Shown here one piece after another: positions 1 through 8,578 of a stretch of DNA of 64,000 nt. The position numbers and the translations under genes were made by a program. The DNA comes from an uncultured Sphingomonadaceae bacterium (GTDB lineage: Bacteria; Pseudomonadota; Alphaproteobacteria; Sphingomonadales; Sphingomonadaceae). Below the pieces are notes generated by a model. It saw nothing but the letters and a program-made list of their open reading frames with translations, made no database searches and had not been told where the DNA came from. Every line of letters starts with the position of its first letter. Positions within the stretch are counted from its first letter, which is position 1. The DNA is taken from the NCBI GenBank assembly GCA_947497085.1, contig CANMFE010000001.1:310001-374000 (forward strand), in the 5' to 3' direction.

Positions 1-456
1 GGTCGCAAGGACCATGCCCTTATCCACCGAGCAGGCTGGACCGCCTTTGTGCTCGGCACCGGGTTCATGACGCTTATGGCAGCGATTATCTGGATTTTTC
101 CTGAACCACTGGCAGGCCTGTTTATCGATTATGACAATCCGCAATCAACGGCAGTGCTGGCACTGGCGGTCAAGTTCCTCGCCATTGCCGCATTGTTCCA
201 GATTGTCGATGGTGCACAGGTAGTGGGCGCAGGCATGCTGCGGGGACTCCATGACACAACCCTGCCAATGGTTTTTGCTGCCTTCGGTTACTGGGTCGTT
301 GGTATCGGCGTGGGCGTTGGCCTCGCCTTCTGGGCCGACTGGCGCGGCGAAGGCATCTGGATCGGCCTCGCCGCCGGATTGGGCGTGGTGGCCGTGCTGA
401 TGCTTATAAGGTGGATGATGCGGGCGCGGCTCGGATTATTGCCGCAGCCCGATTAA
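1..456 (+). CDS. MATE-family efflux transporter, C-terminal part (5' end outside window)
   Basis: The frame is open from base 1, so the start lies upstream; about 151 C-terminal residues are visible. They form strongly hydrophobic helices separated by short loops. The stretch GAGMLRGLHDTTLPM resembles the conserved 'G..RG.GD...PM' segment of multidrug and toxic compound extrusion (MATE/NorM/DinF) carriers. Such proteins export cationic drugs or metabolites in exchange for sodium ions or protons across the inner membrane. Assignment rests on this motif and the helix pattern only. The gene stops 35 bases before the next one, which has quite different base composition. Confidence 0.75.
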   Translation, partial: GRKDHALIHRAGWTAFVLGTGFMTLMAAIIWIFPEPLAGLFIDYDNPQSTAVLALAVKFLAIAALFQIVDGAQVVGAGMLRGLHDTTLPMVFAAFGYWVVGIGVGVGLAFWADWRGEGIWIGLAAGLGVVAVLMLIRWMMRARLGLLPQPD

Positions 457-491
457 CCTTTACTTAGCAATTTTTTATTAATAACAGAAAG

Positions 492-995
492 ATGCTGCAG
501 ACAAAGATACACACACAACCGTATTCTGGCGCACCAGAGTCGCCATTGATTGACCGCGCGCACATAGCTCGAAGCGAATATCTCAATCATTGCGCTCAAT
601 TGGAAGGCTGGATGGTCGATGCTCTCGAACGGGCAAAAAGCATGGATATCATATCCAAAAGTCCACATCTTTTTGGTCAAAAGCTAGAAAAAGTTCTGAA
701 AATTGCACAACAGACACAAAGCCCATTTCGTAAATCCAAAGCTGTTTCAGAACACCTGAACGAATTCCAAAGCTATGCGGAAATGCGAGGCTGGCTTGGA
801 CATAGTAGCATCGAAGTTGCGCAAAACGACAAAAGCGAAGAAATTATCATTTTCACGCAACCAGGAAATAAAGGGTTTATTCCGGGACAGCAGGCCAAAT
901 GCATATCTTTTTCCGATATGAAAAAAATTAATCAATCTCTCAAAAAACTGGTCAAATTGATTTGTGACCAGAGACTAAAACCGATGCAGGATTAA
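492..995 (+). CDS. Hypothetical protein, AT-rich orphan; possible HEPN-like fold
   Basis: A 167-residue, soluble, basic, mostly helical protein with no signal peptide or membrane segment. I do not recognise a named family. Base composition is visibly richer in A and T than both neighbours, and lysine and isoleucine are more frequent, which suggests recent acquisition. Residues 99-104 read RGWLGH, an R-x4-H arrangement seen in HEPN-domain RNases and toxins, placed after two predicted helices (about 26-50 and 57-75). That likeness is only a motif match. The gene overlaps the end of grpE by four bases tail to tail. The ATG at 492 has no strong ribosome binding site, only an AGAAAG stretch just before it. 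Confidence 0.55.
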   Translation: MLQTKIHTQPYSGAPESPLIDRAHIARSEYLNHCAQLEGWMVDALERAKSMDIISKSPHLFGQKLEKVLKIAQQTQSPFRKSKAVSEHLNEFQSYAEMRGWLGHSSIEVAQNDKSEEIIIFTQPGNKGFIPGQQAKCISFSDMKKINQSLKKLVKLICDQRLKPMQD

Positions 996-1603
996 TCCGG
1001 CTTTTTCGCCACGCCCACCATGGCGGCGCGTAGCAGGCGGTCCTTGTACATGTAACCGGCCTGCATTTCCTGCACAATCGTGCCCGGCTCTTCATCTTCG
1101 CTCGGAATTTCGATCATCGCCTGATGCTGATTGGGGTCGAGCGGCATGCCTTTGCTTGGAATTCGCGTAATGCCGTGCTTGCCGAACACCGTATCAAGCT
1201 CGCGGTGCGTAGCCTGAAGACCGGTAATCAGGCCTTTCCATTTTTCCTCGTCACGGATTTCTTCGGGAATGGCATCCATCGCGCGGGCCAGATTATCTGC
1301 GACTGACAGGATATCACGCGCAAAAGGTGTTGCAGCATAGGCACGTGCATCTTGCGCATCCTTCTCCAAACGGCGGCGCACATTCTGCGCCTCTGCATGG
1401 GCATAGAGCGTAGCCTGCTTGGCCTCGGCCAATTCATTTTCCAGCTCGGCTATGCGCACTTCCAATTCCTGCGCATCCTCGCCAACATCGGCAGCGCCCT
1501 CTTCTTCGCGCAGTTCTTCAGGCACACCTTCCAGTTCGGCTTCTACAGCAGCATCTTTCTCTGGTGCGTCTTTTATATCGTCTTTTTTTGTTTCGTCGCT
1601 CAT
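992..1603 (-). CDS. grpE: GrpE, nucleotide exchange factor of DnaK
   Basis: A 203-residue cytoplasmic co-chaperone that releases ADP from DnaK. The first 50 residues are very acidic and low in complexity, followed by a long coiled coil (about 48-100) with the family stretch EAQNVRRRLEKD. The C-terminal beta domain contains LDPNQHQAM and ends in GYMYKDRLLRAAMVGVAK, typical GrpE signatures. Length is usual for the family. It lies 19 bases downstream of hrcA on the same strand, so the two are probably one heat-shock transcription unit. An AGGAA element precedes the ATG at slightly long spacing. Confidence 0.97.
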   Translation of the reverse strand: MSDETKKDDIKDAPEKDAAVEAELEGVPEELREEEGAADVGEDAQELEVRIAELENELAEAKQATLYAHAEAQNVRRRLEKDAQDARAYAATPFARDILSVADNLARAMDAIPEEIRDEEKWKGLITGLQATHRELDTVFGKHGITRIPSKGMPLDPNQHQAMIEIPSEDEEPGTIVQEMQAGYMYKDRLLRAAMVGVAKKPD

Positions 1604-1622
1604 TTCGCGTAAAAATTCCTGC

Positions 1623-2669
1623 TTATGATTTCATGAGTCTGGTTAGACTTTTCGCTGTAAAATCTACCATGGGGACCACGCGCGCGTAATTCAAGCGTGT
1701 CGGGCCAATAACACCAACGACACCGACTACACGGCCCTCTCCGTCTTTATAGGGCGAAGCGATAACCGATGAACCGGACAGTGAAAACAGCTTGTTTTCC
1801 GAACCGATAAATATCTTGGTTGCCGATGCCTCACGGGCATTGTCGAGCAGCCGGGCAATATCCTCCATCTCTTCTAGCTCGTTCAGGAGTGTGCGCACCC
1901 GTTCAAGGTCGTGCACGGCTTCATTGTCGAGCAGGTTCGCCTGCCCCCGCACAATCAGTACGGGCCTGTTGGCACCATCTTTTGACCAAGTCGCCAGCCC
2001 CTTGCGGATAAGCTCACTGCTCGCCTTGTCGAGCTGCGCCCTGCCCGCCTCAATCTCACTGTCAATTTCATGGAGCGCGCTGGCAAGACTTTTGCCGCTC
2101 AGCCGGTGAGTCGCATAATTGCTGGCTTCGGCAAGCGCACTATCGCTGGTTGCCGGGTCAATCTCGACTACACGGTTTTCCACGCTGCCGTCATCGCCCA
2201 CCAGCACGGCCAGCGCCTGTGCGGCGGACAGGCGCACAAAACTGCATTGCCGCAATATCGGCTCCTTGTTTGGAACCATGACTATGCCAGCACATGCCGA
2301 AAGCCCCGACAAAGTGGCTGTAGCTGCGGCCAGTGCCTGTTCAATCGGGCCGTGTTCGGCAAGCTGGTTTTCAATCGCCGCCCGTTCCTGTGCAGACGGC
2401 TCCGCCACTTGCATCATGCCGTCAACAAACAGCCGCAAGCCGCTTTCGGTCGGCATACGCCCTGCACTCACATGCGGCGCTGCGAGCAATCCCAGCTCTT
2501 CCAGATCCTGCATGACATTACGGATAGAGGCCGGTGACAGGCTCAGCGTGGAATTTTTCGATATCGTGCGCGAGCCCACGGGCGCGCCACTGTCCAGGTA
2601 CGATTCGACAATGATGCGGAACACGTCACTTGCGCGTTCATTCATTTCGGTGAGCGGGTTTATGGTCAT
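1623..2669 (-). CDS. hrcA: HrcA, heat-shock transcriptional repressor
   Basis: HrcA represses groESL-type genes by binding CIRCE operators and is inactivated when GroEL is busy. The protein has an N-terminal winged helix (about 10-80, with [11 protein letters not shown] and [16 protein letters not shown]) and a C-terminal GAF-like domain ending in the family motif [19 protein letters not shown] chose ATG 2669 (348 residues). The frame is open to a TTG at 2705, but no ribosome binding site precedes either start. A candidate heat-shock promoter ends only about ten bases upstream of 2669, so a leaderless mRNA is possible. No CIRCE inverted repeat is visible next to this gene. rph is divergent and grpE follows. 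Confidence 0.95.
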   Translation of the reverse strand: MTINPLTEMNERASDVFRIIVESYLDSGAPVGSRTISKNSTLSLSPASIRNVMQDLEELGLLAAPHVSAGRMPTESGLRLFVDGMMQVAEPSAQERAAIENQLAEHGPIEQALAAATATLSGLSACAGIVMVPNKEPILRQCSFVRLSAAQALAVLVGDDGSVENRVVEIDPATSDSALAEASNYATHRLSGKSLASALHEIDSEIEAGRAQLDKASSELIRKGLATWSKDGANRPVLIVRGQANLLDNEAVHDLERVRTLLNELEEMEDIARLLDNAREASATKIFIGSENKLFSLSGSSVIASPYKDGEGRVVGVVGVIGPTRLNYARVVPMVDFTAKSLTRLMKS

Positions 2670-2677
2670 GGACAAAT

Positions 2678-2706
2678 ATCTAGGGCGTGTTGCCACATCG
2701 CTCAAG
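2678..2706 (-). promoter_or_regulatory. Candidate RpoH (sigma-32) promoter for hrcA-grpE
   Basis: On the minus strand CTTG (2706-2703) is followed after 18 bases by CCTAGAT (2684-2678). The alphaproteobacterial heat-shock consensus is CTTG, 17-18 bases, CYTATNT, so the match is complete in the -35 core and six of seven in the -10. A start of transcription about seven bases further on would fall at or just before the hrcA ATG at 2669. This is a pattern match, not a mapped promoter. Confidence 0.4.
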
Positions 2707-2748
2707 AGTGGTTATCGCAAACCGCAATTAGCCACAGGAGAATCATTC

Positions 2749-3465
2749 ATGCGTCCATCCGGCCGTGCACCCGACGAAATGCGTCCCATCACTATCGAAA
2801 CCGGTTTCACCAAACATGCAGAAGGCTCCTGCCTGATCAGTTTTGGCGGTACCCGCGTGTTATGCACAGCCAGCGTTGAAGACCGGTTGCCGCCATGGAT
2901 GCGCGGCAAGGGTGAAGGCTGGGTCACAGGTGAATATTCAATGCTGCCCCGTTCCACCCACACCCGCAGCTCACGCGAAGCCGCACGTGGCAAACAGTCC
3001 GGACGAACACAGGAAATTCAGCGCCTTATAGGTCGCTCTTTACGTTCTGTTGTAGACATGAAAAAACTGGGTGAACATCAGATCACTCTCGATTGTGATG
3101 TGATACAGGCCGATGGCGGTACCCGCACCGCGTCCATTTCCGGCGCATGGGTGGCGATGAAGCTTGCTGTGGATAAGTTGTTGAAAGACGGTGCAATAAC
3201 GCATGATCCGGTCGAACAGAAAATCGCCGCGATAAGCTGTGGTATTTACAACGGCACGCCTGTCCTTGACCTTGATTATGACGAAGACAGCAGCGCCGAT
3301 GCAGACGCGAATTTCGTGCTGACCGGTGATGGCAATATTGCCGAGGTGCAGGCCACAGCTGAAGGCGCAACCTATGACGAAGAAAGCCTGCTGCGCCTGC
3401 TGCGCCTTGCACGTATGGGTTGCACCGAAATCTTCGCCGCGCAGGACAAGGCGATTTCCGGTTAA
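2749..3465 (+). CDS. rph: Ribonuclease PH
   Basis: A phosphate-dependent 3'-5' exoribonuclease that trims tRNA 3' ends. The 238-residue product has the usual family length. Diagnostic stretches are [14 protein letters not shown] at the start, [30 protein letters not shown] (phosphate and RNA contacts) and [18 protein letters not shown]. The frame is open far upstream across hrcA in antisense. ATG 2749 is chosen because AGGAG lies eight bases upstream and the protein then begins at the family N-terminus. It starts the rph-rdgB-hemW-xerC series. Confidence 0.97.
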   Translation: MRPSGRAPDEMRPITIETGFTKHAEGSCLISFGGTRVLCTASVEDRLPPWMRGKGEGWVTGEYSMLPRSTHTRSSREAARGKQSGRTQEIQRLIGRSLRSVVDMKKLGEHQITLDCDVIQADGGTRTASISGAWVAMKLAVDKLLKDGAITHDPVEQKIAAISCGIYNGTPVLDLDYDEDSSADADANFVLTGDGNIAEVQATAEGATYDEESLLRLLRLARMGCTEIFAAQDKAISG

Positions 3466-3471
3466 GACGCC

Positions 3472-4098
3472 ATGTGTGCCCGAAAACTTACCCCCGGCCG
3501 CCTGGTCATTGCCAGCCATAACCAGGGCAAGGTGCGCGAGATCCGCAAACTGTTGGAACCTTATGGCATTGAGCCGGTTTCGGCCGGAGAACTGGACCTG
3601 CCCGAACCCGAGGAAACCGGCACGACTTTCGCCGAAAATGCGCTGCTCAAGGCACGTGCCAGCGCGGAAGGCGCCAATTGCGTTGCACTCGCCGATGACA
3701 GCGGGCTGTGCGTGGCAGCTTTGAATGATGCGCCGGGCATCTATACCGCCAATTGGGCCGAAAAGGCCGCATTTGAAGGCGGGCCAGGCCGTGACTGGTA
3801 TATGGCCATGGGCAAGGTCGAGGGCAAACTGGCCGAACTGGGCCCTGATACCGACCGAAGCAGCTATTTCACCTGTACATTGGCGCTCGCATGGCCGGAC
3901 GGGCATCATGAGATATTTGAAGGCCGCGTCCACGGCTCTCTGACTTGGCCGCCGCGCGGCACGCTCGGTTTTGGCTATGATCCGGTTTTTGTACCAAAAG
4001 GCCATGATCAGACTTTTGCCGAGCTTGACCCCGCACAAAAACACGCGATGAGCCACCGTGCAGATGCATTTGCCAAGCTGGTAGCCGCCTGTCTCTAG
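3472..4098 (+). CDS. rdgB: RdgB/HAM1 XTP/dITP diphosphatase
   Basis: A house-cleaning enzyme that hydrolyses dITP, XTP and ITP to monophosphates, keeping deaminated purines out of nucleic acids. The 208-residue protein opens with the nucleotide-binding motif [14 protein letters not shown] (residues 14-27). It contains the catalytic [10 protein letters not shown] and [11 protein letters not shown] segments, and the late motif [12 protein letters not shown]. It begins six bases after the rph stop, so it is probably translated from the same transcript. Confidence 0.97.
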   Translation: MCARKLTPGRLVIASHNQGKVREIRKLLEPYGIEPVSAGELDLPEPEETGTTFAENALLKARASAEGANCVALADDSGLCVAALNDAPGIYTANWAEKAAFEGGPGRDWYMAMGKVEGKLAELGPDTDRSSYFTCTLALAWPDGHHEIFEGRVHGSLTWPPRGTLGFGYDPVFVPKGHDQTFAELDPAQKHAMSHRADAFAKLVAACL

Positions 4099-4142
4099 AC
4101 CCTGCTCGACTTGAACCGGCAAAGGCGCATAATGTGCACGAC

Positions 4143-5297
4143 ATGACCCTGCCCCTCGCACTCTATATTCATTGGCCGTTTTGCATTTCAAAATGCCCGT
4201 ATTGCGATTTTAACAGCCATGTTCGTGAAAGCGTGGATCAGCAGGTGTGGCTGGATGCGCTACTGGCCGATATGCGCCATGAAGCCGTGCTGACAAAGGG
4301 CCGCACCCTGGGGTCCATATTTTTCGGTGGCGGCACGCCTTCGCTAATGCCGCCCGCAACCGTTGAAGCGTTGATTACACAGGCCGAAAAGCTATGGGGA
4401 TTTGCGGGAAATATCGAAATCACACTGGAGGCCAATCCATCATCGGTGGAGGCTACACGCTTTGCGGATTTGGCCAAGGCAGGTGTGAAACGGGTTTCTT
4501 TGGGGATTCAGGCGCTGGATAATGAGGCGCTCACGTTTCTGGGCAGAGCGCATGATGTTGATGAAGCTCTGGCGGCGCTTAATACTGCGCAAAAGCATTT
4601 CACCCGCGTGACATTCGACCTGATTTATGCACGCCCAGATCAACGTGCCAAGGAATGGAAAGCGGAACTCACCCGCGCCCTGTCATTTGGAACGACGCAC
4701 CTGTCACTTTATCAGCTCACCATTGAGCCGGGCACGCGCTTTGCCAGTATGGTCAGACAGGGCAAGTTTACACCTGCCGATGACGATGAAGCCGCGGACC
4801 TTTATGCGCTGACACAGGATATGACCCGCACCGCCGGATTGCCCGCCTATGAAATCAGCAACCATGCCGCACCCGGACAGGAAAGCGCGCACAACCGCGC
4901 CTATTGGCGGTATCAGGACTATATCGGCATCGGCCCCGGTGCGCATGGACGGCGGCTTGGCAAGGCGACACAGCGCCACAAAAAGCCCGAAAACTTCCTT
5001 TCTGCGATTGCGCGCAATGCCAATGGGCTGGCGCATGAAGACGCGCTCGATAACCGTACGCAGGCAATGGAGGCATTACTGATGGGGCTGCGCCTGCATG
5101 AAGGTGTTGATCTCGACGCACTGGCAAACCGGTTCGGACTGGCACAGGATGAGATGATTGACTGGAATGCTTTTGCAAAATTGCATGATATCGGCCTTAT
5201 TACCTATTTCGCCCCTCGTCTCACTGTTACTCCCAATGGTATGCCGTTGCTGGATGCAATATTGCCGGAAATTGTAAAAATTGAGCCAGAGTCCTAA
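4143..5297 (+). CDS. hemW: HemW-type radical SAM protein (heme chaperone / HemN-like)
   Basis: HemW proteins resemble oxygen-independent coproporphyrinogen oxidase but act as heme-binding chaperones. The radical SAM cluster motif is at residues 14-21 (CISKCPYC), followed by FFGGGTPSL and LEANPSS (SAM binding) and VSLGIQALDNEAL. The true HemN N-terminal extension is absent, as expected for HemW. The protein is 384 residues from ATG 4143; a GTG at 4134 would add three residues. It follows rdgB by 44 bases. Confidence 0.93.
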   Translation: MTLPLALYIHWPFCISKCPYCDFNSHVRESVDQQVWLDALLADMRHEAVLTKGRTLGSIFFGGGTPSLMPPATVEALITQAEKLWGFAGNIEITLEANPSSVEATRFADLAKAGVKRVSLGIQALDNEALTFLGRAHDVDEALAALNTAQKHFTRVTFDLIYARPDQRAKEWKAELTRALSFGTTHLSLYQLTIEPGTRFASMVRQGKFTPADDDEAADLYALTQDMTRTAGLPAYEISNHAAPGQESAHNRAYWRYQDYIGIGPGAHGRRLGKATQRHKKPENFLSAIARNANGLAHEDALDNRTQAMEALLMGLRLHEGVDLDALANRFGLAQDEMIDWNAFAKLHDIGLITYFAPRLTVTPNGMPLLDAILPEIVKIEPES

Positions 5298-5315
5298 CTC
5301 TGCTACGCTGATTGC

Positions 5316-6227
5316 ATGGCAGAGACACCACGCGCCCTGATTGAAAGCTGGAGAAAGCATCTGGCGCACAGCCGGCGGCGTTCGGAACATACGATACGCG
5401 CGTATATCGCTACAGCAGAGCGGCTTTGCGCTTTTCTCGCCCCCCATTGGGGCGGTCCGGCTACTATTGCGGCACTGACGAATATTGAAGCATCGGATAT
5501 GCGCGCCTTTCTCGCCGAACGGCGGCAGGATGGCCTCACCAATGCCAGCGCTGCGCGCGAATTATCCGCGATGCGCGCATTCCTGAAATTCGCCATTTCA
5601 TTGAGCGACACGCCCGATGCCAGCGTGCCGCGCCTTCGCGGACCCAAGATAAAACGCGGCCTTCCCCGCCCGGTGTCACCGGATGAGGCCATGAACCTTG
5701 CCGAAACGATATCCGAACGTGATGCCCCCGCATGGGTGCAGGCACGTGACCTAGCCGTATTGCTGCTGCTTTATGGTGCGGGCCTGCGTATCAGCGAAGC
5801 GACTGGTTTGACTGGCGATATATTGCCCGTCGGCGAGACGCTGCGCCTTACGGGTAAAGGCGGCAAGGTGCGGATTGTACCGATATTGCCACAGGTACGC
5901 GAAGCGGTGGAAAATTACGTGAAGCTATCGCCGCACCCTATCAGCAAAGACGAACCAATATTCCGCGGTGTCCGCGGCGGCGCGCTCTCCCCCGCCCTGA
6001 TCCGCCGCGCCGTGCAAAACGCCCGCACTGCTTTGGGCTTGCCCGATACGGCAACACCCCATGCGCTCCGCCACAGCTTCGCCACGCATCTCCTCGGCGC
6101 AGGCGCGGACTTACGCAGCCTTCAGGAACTGCTCGGCCATGCGAGTTTAAGCTCGACGCAAATCTATACCAAAGTGGATGCGGCGCTATTGCTGGATGTA
6201 TATGAGAATGCACATCCTCGGGCTTAA
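5316..6227 (+). CDS. xerC: XerC-type tyrosine recombinase
   Basis: A site-specific recombinase resolving chromosome dimers at dif with XerD during division. The N-terminal SAM-like core-binding domain spans about 10-95 and the catalytic domain about 120-300. Catalytic residues are visible: Arg in YGAGLRISEA, Lys in LTGKGGKVR, His/Arg in HALRHSFATHLL, His in LLGHASLSSTQIYTKV and the nucleophile Tyr in IYTKV. The 303-residue length is standard. It begins 18 bases after hemW. It could be XerD by family resemblance alone; XerC is preferred because no phage or integron features are nearby. Confidence 0.88.
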   Translation: MAETPRALIESWRKHLAHSRRRSEHTIRAYIATAERLCAFLAPHWGGPATIAALTNIEASDMRAFLAERRQDGLTNASAARELSAMRAFLKFAISLSDTPDASVPRLRGPKIKRGLPRPVSPDEAMNLAETISERDAPAWVQARDLAVLLLLYGAGLRISEATGLTGDILPVGETLRLTGKGGKVRIVPILPQVREAVENYVKLSPHPISKDEPIFRGVRGGALSPALIRRAVQNARTALGLPDTATPHALRHSFATHLLGAGADLRSLQELLGHASLSSTQIYTKVDAALLLDVYENAHPRA

Positions 6228-6230
6228 TCC

Positions 6231-6314
6231 GTGCTCCTGCGAAAGCAGGAGTCCAGGGCTATAAACGCAGTGGCAATGAGTAGCGCTCTGGATTCCTGCT
6301 TTCGCAGGAATACT
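6231..6314. repeat. Palindromic repeat, family A, copy 1
   Basis: Two hairpins face each other in the gap between the convergent xerC and gshB. The first is CTCCTGC-GAAA-GCAGGAG (6234-6251). The second is ATTCCTGC-TTTC-GCAGGAAT (6292-6311). The halves are related by inversion around about 30 bases, and TCCAG / CTGGA flank them internally. A second copy of the same design is at 32369-32444. This looks like a REP/BIME-type extragenic element that could also act as a bidirectional terminator. Confidence 0.8.
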
Positions 6315-6319
6315 GAAAA

Positions 6320-7267
6320 TCAGGATAGCCGTCCTTCAATCGCATCCCAGATCATGCCTGCACAATCGGTGCCATTAAAATCATCAATCGCCACTATACC
6401 AGTAGGTGACGTCACATTGATTTCGGTGAGCCATTTGCCGCCAATCACATCGATGCCCACGAAAATCAGCCCGCGTTTTTTGAGCTCTGGCCCCATGGCG
6501 GCACAGATGCGCTGCTCTTCTTTGGTAAGCTCGGTTTTCTCCGCATAACCGCCCTGCGCTAGGTTGGAGCGAAATTCACCCTCGCCCGGCTTGCGGTTGA
6601 TGGCACCTGCCACTTCACCGTCAACCAGCACGATCCGTTTGTCGCCGCCGCTGACCGAAGGCAGGAACTGCTGCACCATATGCGGCTCGCGCCAGGTCAG
6701 GTTAAACATTTCCATCAGCGCAGACAGGTTTTCGCCATCTTCGCCGATGCGGAAAATCGCCTTGCCGCCATTGCCGTGCAATGGCTTGATAACAACATCG
6801 CCGTAGCGCTGTTGAAAATCGCGCACATCATCCACAGAGCGCGTAATCATGGTGGGCGGCATAAATTCGGCATAATCAAGCACAAACACTTTTTCGGGCG
6901 CATTGCGGACTGATACCGGATCATTCACGACCAGAGTTTCACCTTCAAGCCGCTCCAGCAGGTGCGTCGCAGTGATATAGCCCACATCAAAAGGCGGGTC
7001 CTGCCGCATCAGCACAACATCGATATCGCGGCCAAGGTCAAGCTTGACCAGGTCGCCTGCTGTATAATGATTGCCTTCGACGCGCTGTACTGTCACTGGC
7101 TGCGCGACGGCGGATACCCGGCCCGTTTCATAGCTGAGTGTTTCCACATCATAATGAAACAGTTCATGCCCGCGCGCCTGCGCCGACAGCATCAGGGCAA
7201 AACTGGAATCCCCCTTGATATTGATGCTATCCATCGGGTCCATCTGCACGGCTATTTTCAGGGGCAT
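6320..7267 (-). CDS. gshB: Glutathione synthetase
   Basis: Joins gamma-glutamylcysteine and glycine with ATP to form glutathione in the cytosol. The 315-residue protein begins with the family N-terminus (IAVQMDPMDSINIKGDSSF). It has MRQDPPFDVGYITATHLLE, NDPVSVRNAPEK and ATP-grasp segments VIKPLHGNGGKAIFRI and INVTSPTGIVAID. Length is standard. It is the last gene of the rsmI-yraN-gshB unit, 30 bases after yraN. Confidence 0.97.
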   Translation of the reverse strand: MPLKIAVQMDPMDSINIKGDSSFALMLSAQARGHELFHYDVETLSYETGRVSAVAQPVTVQRVEGNHYTAGDLVKLDLGRDIDVVLMRQDPPFDVGYITATHLLERLEGETLVVNDPVSVRNAPEKVFVLDYAEFMPPTMITRSVDDVRDFQQRYGDVVIKPLHGNGGKAIFRIGEDGENLSALMEMFNLTWREPHMVQQFLPSVSGGDKRIVLVDGEVAGAINRKPGEGEFRSNLAQGGYAEKTELTKEEQRICAAMGPELKKRGLIFVGIDVIGGKWLTEINVTSPTGIVAIDDFNGTDCAGMIWDAIEGRLS

Positions 7268-7297
7268 AGGCTTTCCTTTGCAAGTTTCGGCATAGAC

Positions 7298-7657
7298 CTA
7301 ACCGCCATGCCAGACATTGGGAAGATGGTACGGCAACCGCCAGGGTGCAAGCAACATCACATCAATTCGGATATCTTCGCCATTTTGTGCATACCTGGGT
7401 GCCAGAATGGATGCTGCCGCAGCGACCCGGCGCAAGCGATATTCGTCAATCGCGTCGCCCAGCGCCGCCTCTGTTTTGCGCGCTTTAACTTCGATGAATG
7501 CAACTATTCTACCCCGCCGGGCCACCAGGTCCACTTCACCGCGCGGCGTTTTCACGCGCTGGTCCAATATACGCCAACCATGCAGACGCAGCCACCATGC
7601 GGCTTTGGCCTCTGCGCGGCGGCCCGCATTTTCCGCAATCCTGCGCTTGTCGCTCAT
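7298..7657 (-). CDS. yraN: UPF0102 / YraN family protein (nuclease-like fold)
   Basis: A 119-residue protein with the endonuclease-like core GEVDLVARRGRIVAFIEVKAR, where the Glu, Asp and Glu-x-Lys positions match PD-(D/E)xK folds. The biochemical role of YraN is not settled; family members sit next to rsmI in many proteobacteria, as here. Its ATG overlaps the rsmI stop by four bases, implying translational coupling. Confidence 0.93.
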   Translation of the reverse strand: MSDKRRIAENAGRRAEAKAAWWLRLHGWRILDQRVKTPRGEVDLVARRGRIVAFIEVKARKTEAALGDAIDEYRLRRVAAAASILAPRYAQNGEDIRIDVMLLAPWRLPYHLPNVWHGG

Positions 7658-8520
7658 TCTTTCAGCCTGAGCGCTAGTGCATATAATTCTTTACGGTCCG
7701 CACCAAATATACGCGCCACCTCGCCCGCCGCCTTGCTGGTCGACATATGCTGTATGGCTTCACGAAGTGCCTGCTCTATTTCAGCCGGATCCGCTTCCGC
7801 CTGGTTTTCTGCGGGCGGTCCAACGGTAATCACAATTTCACCTCTTGGAGGTGCCTCTGCATAATGCTCAGCTAATTCAGAAAGCGTCCCTGTAACGGTT
7901 TGCTCAAACTTTTTGCTAATCTCCCGCGAGACAGAGGCGTCGCGCGGACCCAAGATTTTCGCCATCTGGGCAAGGCAGGCCCCGAGTCTTGGCCCGCTTT
8001 CATAGAAAACAAGTGTCGCATCCAAAGATTTTACATTTTCCAGCTCGCGCCCCCGCGCACCTGCCTTGGATGGCAGGAACCCTGCAAACAGGAACTTATC
8101 CGTTGGCAGGCCCGAGAGTGTAAGGGCGGAAATGACCGCGCTCGCCCCCGGCAGTGTTGTGACGGCAACCCCGGCTTCCCGTGCCTCACGCACCAGTTTA
8201 TAGCCTGGATCGGAAATGAGAGGTGTGCCCGCATCGCTCACCAGCGCAACCGACTGTTCTGTCATTTTACGGATCAGCGCAGCGCGGTCTGCTGGCTTGC
8301 TATGGTCGTTATAACGCACCATTTTCGCGTCAATTTCCAGATGGTGCAGCAATTTGCCCGTGACACGGCTGTCTTCACAGGCGATAAGATCACAGTTACG
8401 CAATATATCGGCGGCCCTGGGGGTTAAATCACCAAGGTTGCCGATCGGCGTAGCAACAATATAAAGTCCTGCAGGCAGATTTATTTCTGTATCAGGGTCG
8501 CTGGTTCGGGCCATATTCAT
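7654..8520 (-). CDS. rsmI: RsmI, 16S rRNA (cytidine-1402-2'-O)-methyltransferase
   Basis: Methylates the ribose of C1402 in 16S rRNA at the decoding centre, using S-adenosylmethionine. Family motifs are LYIVATPIGNLGDLTPRA, CEDSRVTGKLL, VSDAGTPLISDPG and ALTLSGLPTDKFLFAGFLP. The frame is open upstream, but conserved sequence begins around MNMARTSDPD, so ATG 8520 (288 residues) is used; 8526 and 8514 are alternatives. It heads the operon with yraN and gshB and is divergent from the LpoA-like lipoprotein gene. Confidence 0.95.
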   Translation of the reverse strand: MNMARTSDPDTEINLPAGLYIVATPIGNLGDLTPRAADILRNCDLIACEDSRVTGKLLHHLEIDAKMVRYNDHSKPADRAALIRKMTEQSVALVSDAGTPLISDPGYKLVREAREAGVAVTTLPGASAVISALTLSGLPTDKFLFAGFLPSKAGARGRELENVKSLDATLVFYESGPRLGACLAQMAKILGPRDASVSREISKKFEQTVTGTLSELAEHYAEAPPRGEIVITVGPPAENQAEADPAEIEQALREAIQHMSTSKAAGEVARIFGADRKELYALALRLKE

Positions 8521-8578
8521 GTGCATGGACCAAAAAGGGATGGAGCGGCAAGAGATGAAACAGCATGAGGGGAAATTA

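Noticed and set aside
2119-2748. Long open frame on the plus strand continuous with rph
   Set aside because: It is antisense to hrcA, and RNase PH begins with its own ATG and ribosome binding site at 2749.
2669-2748. CIRCE operator next to hrcA
   Set aside because: No TTAGCACTC / GAGTGCTAA inverted repeat is present; autoregulation through CIRCE is not supported.
3040-4191. 383-codon open frame on the minus strand across rph and rdgB
   Set aside because: Antisense to two clear enzymes, with a composition typical of a shadow frame and no recognisable domain.
5316-6227. Tyrosine recombinase as sign of an integrated element
   Set aside because: Length and motifs fit chromosomal XerC, it lies in a housekeeping series, and no att repeats or phage genes are near.
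6962-7864. 300-codon plus-strand open frame across gshB, yraN and rsmI
   Set aside because: Antisense to three conserved genes; Cys/His-rich shadow composition, no ribosome binding site.
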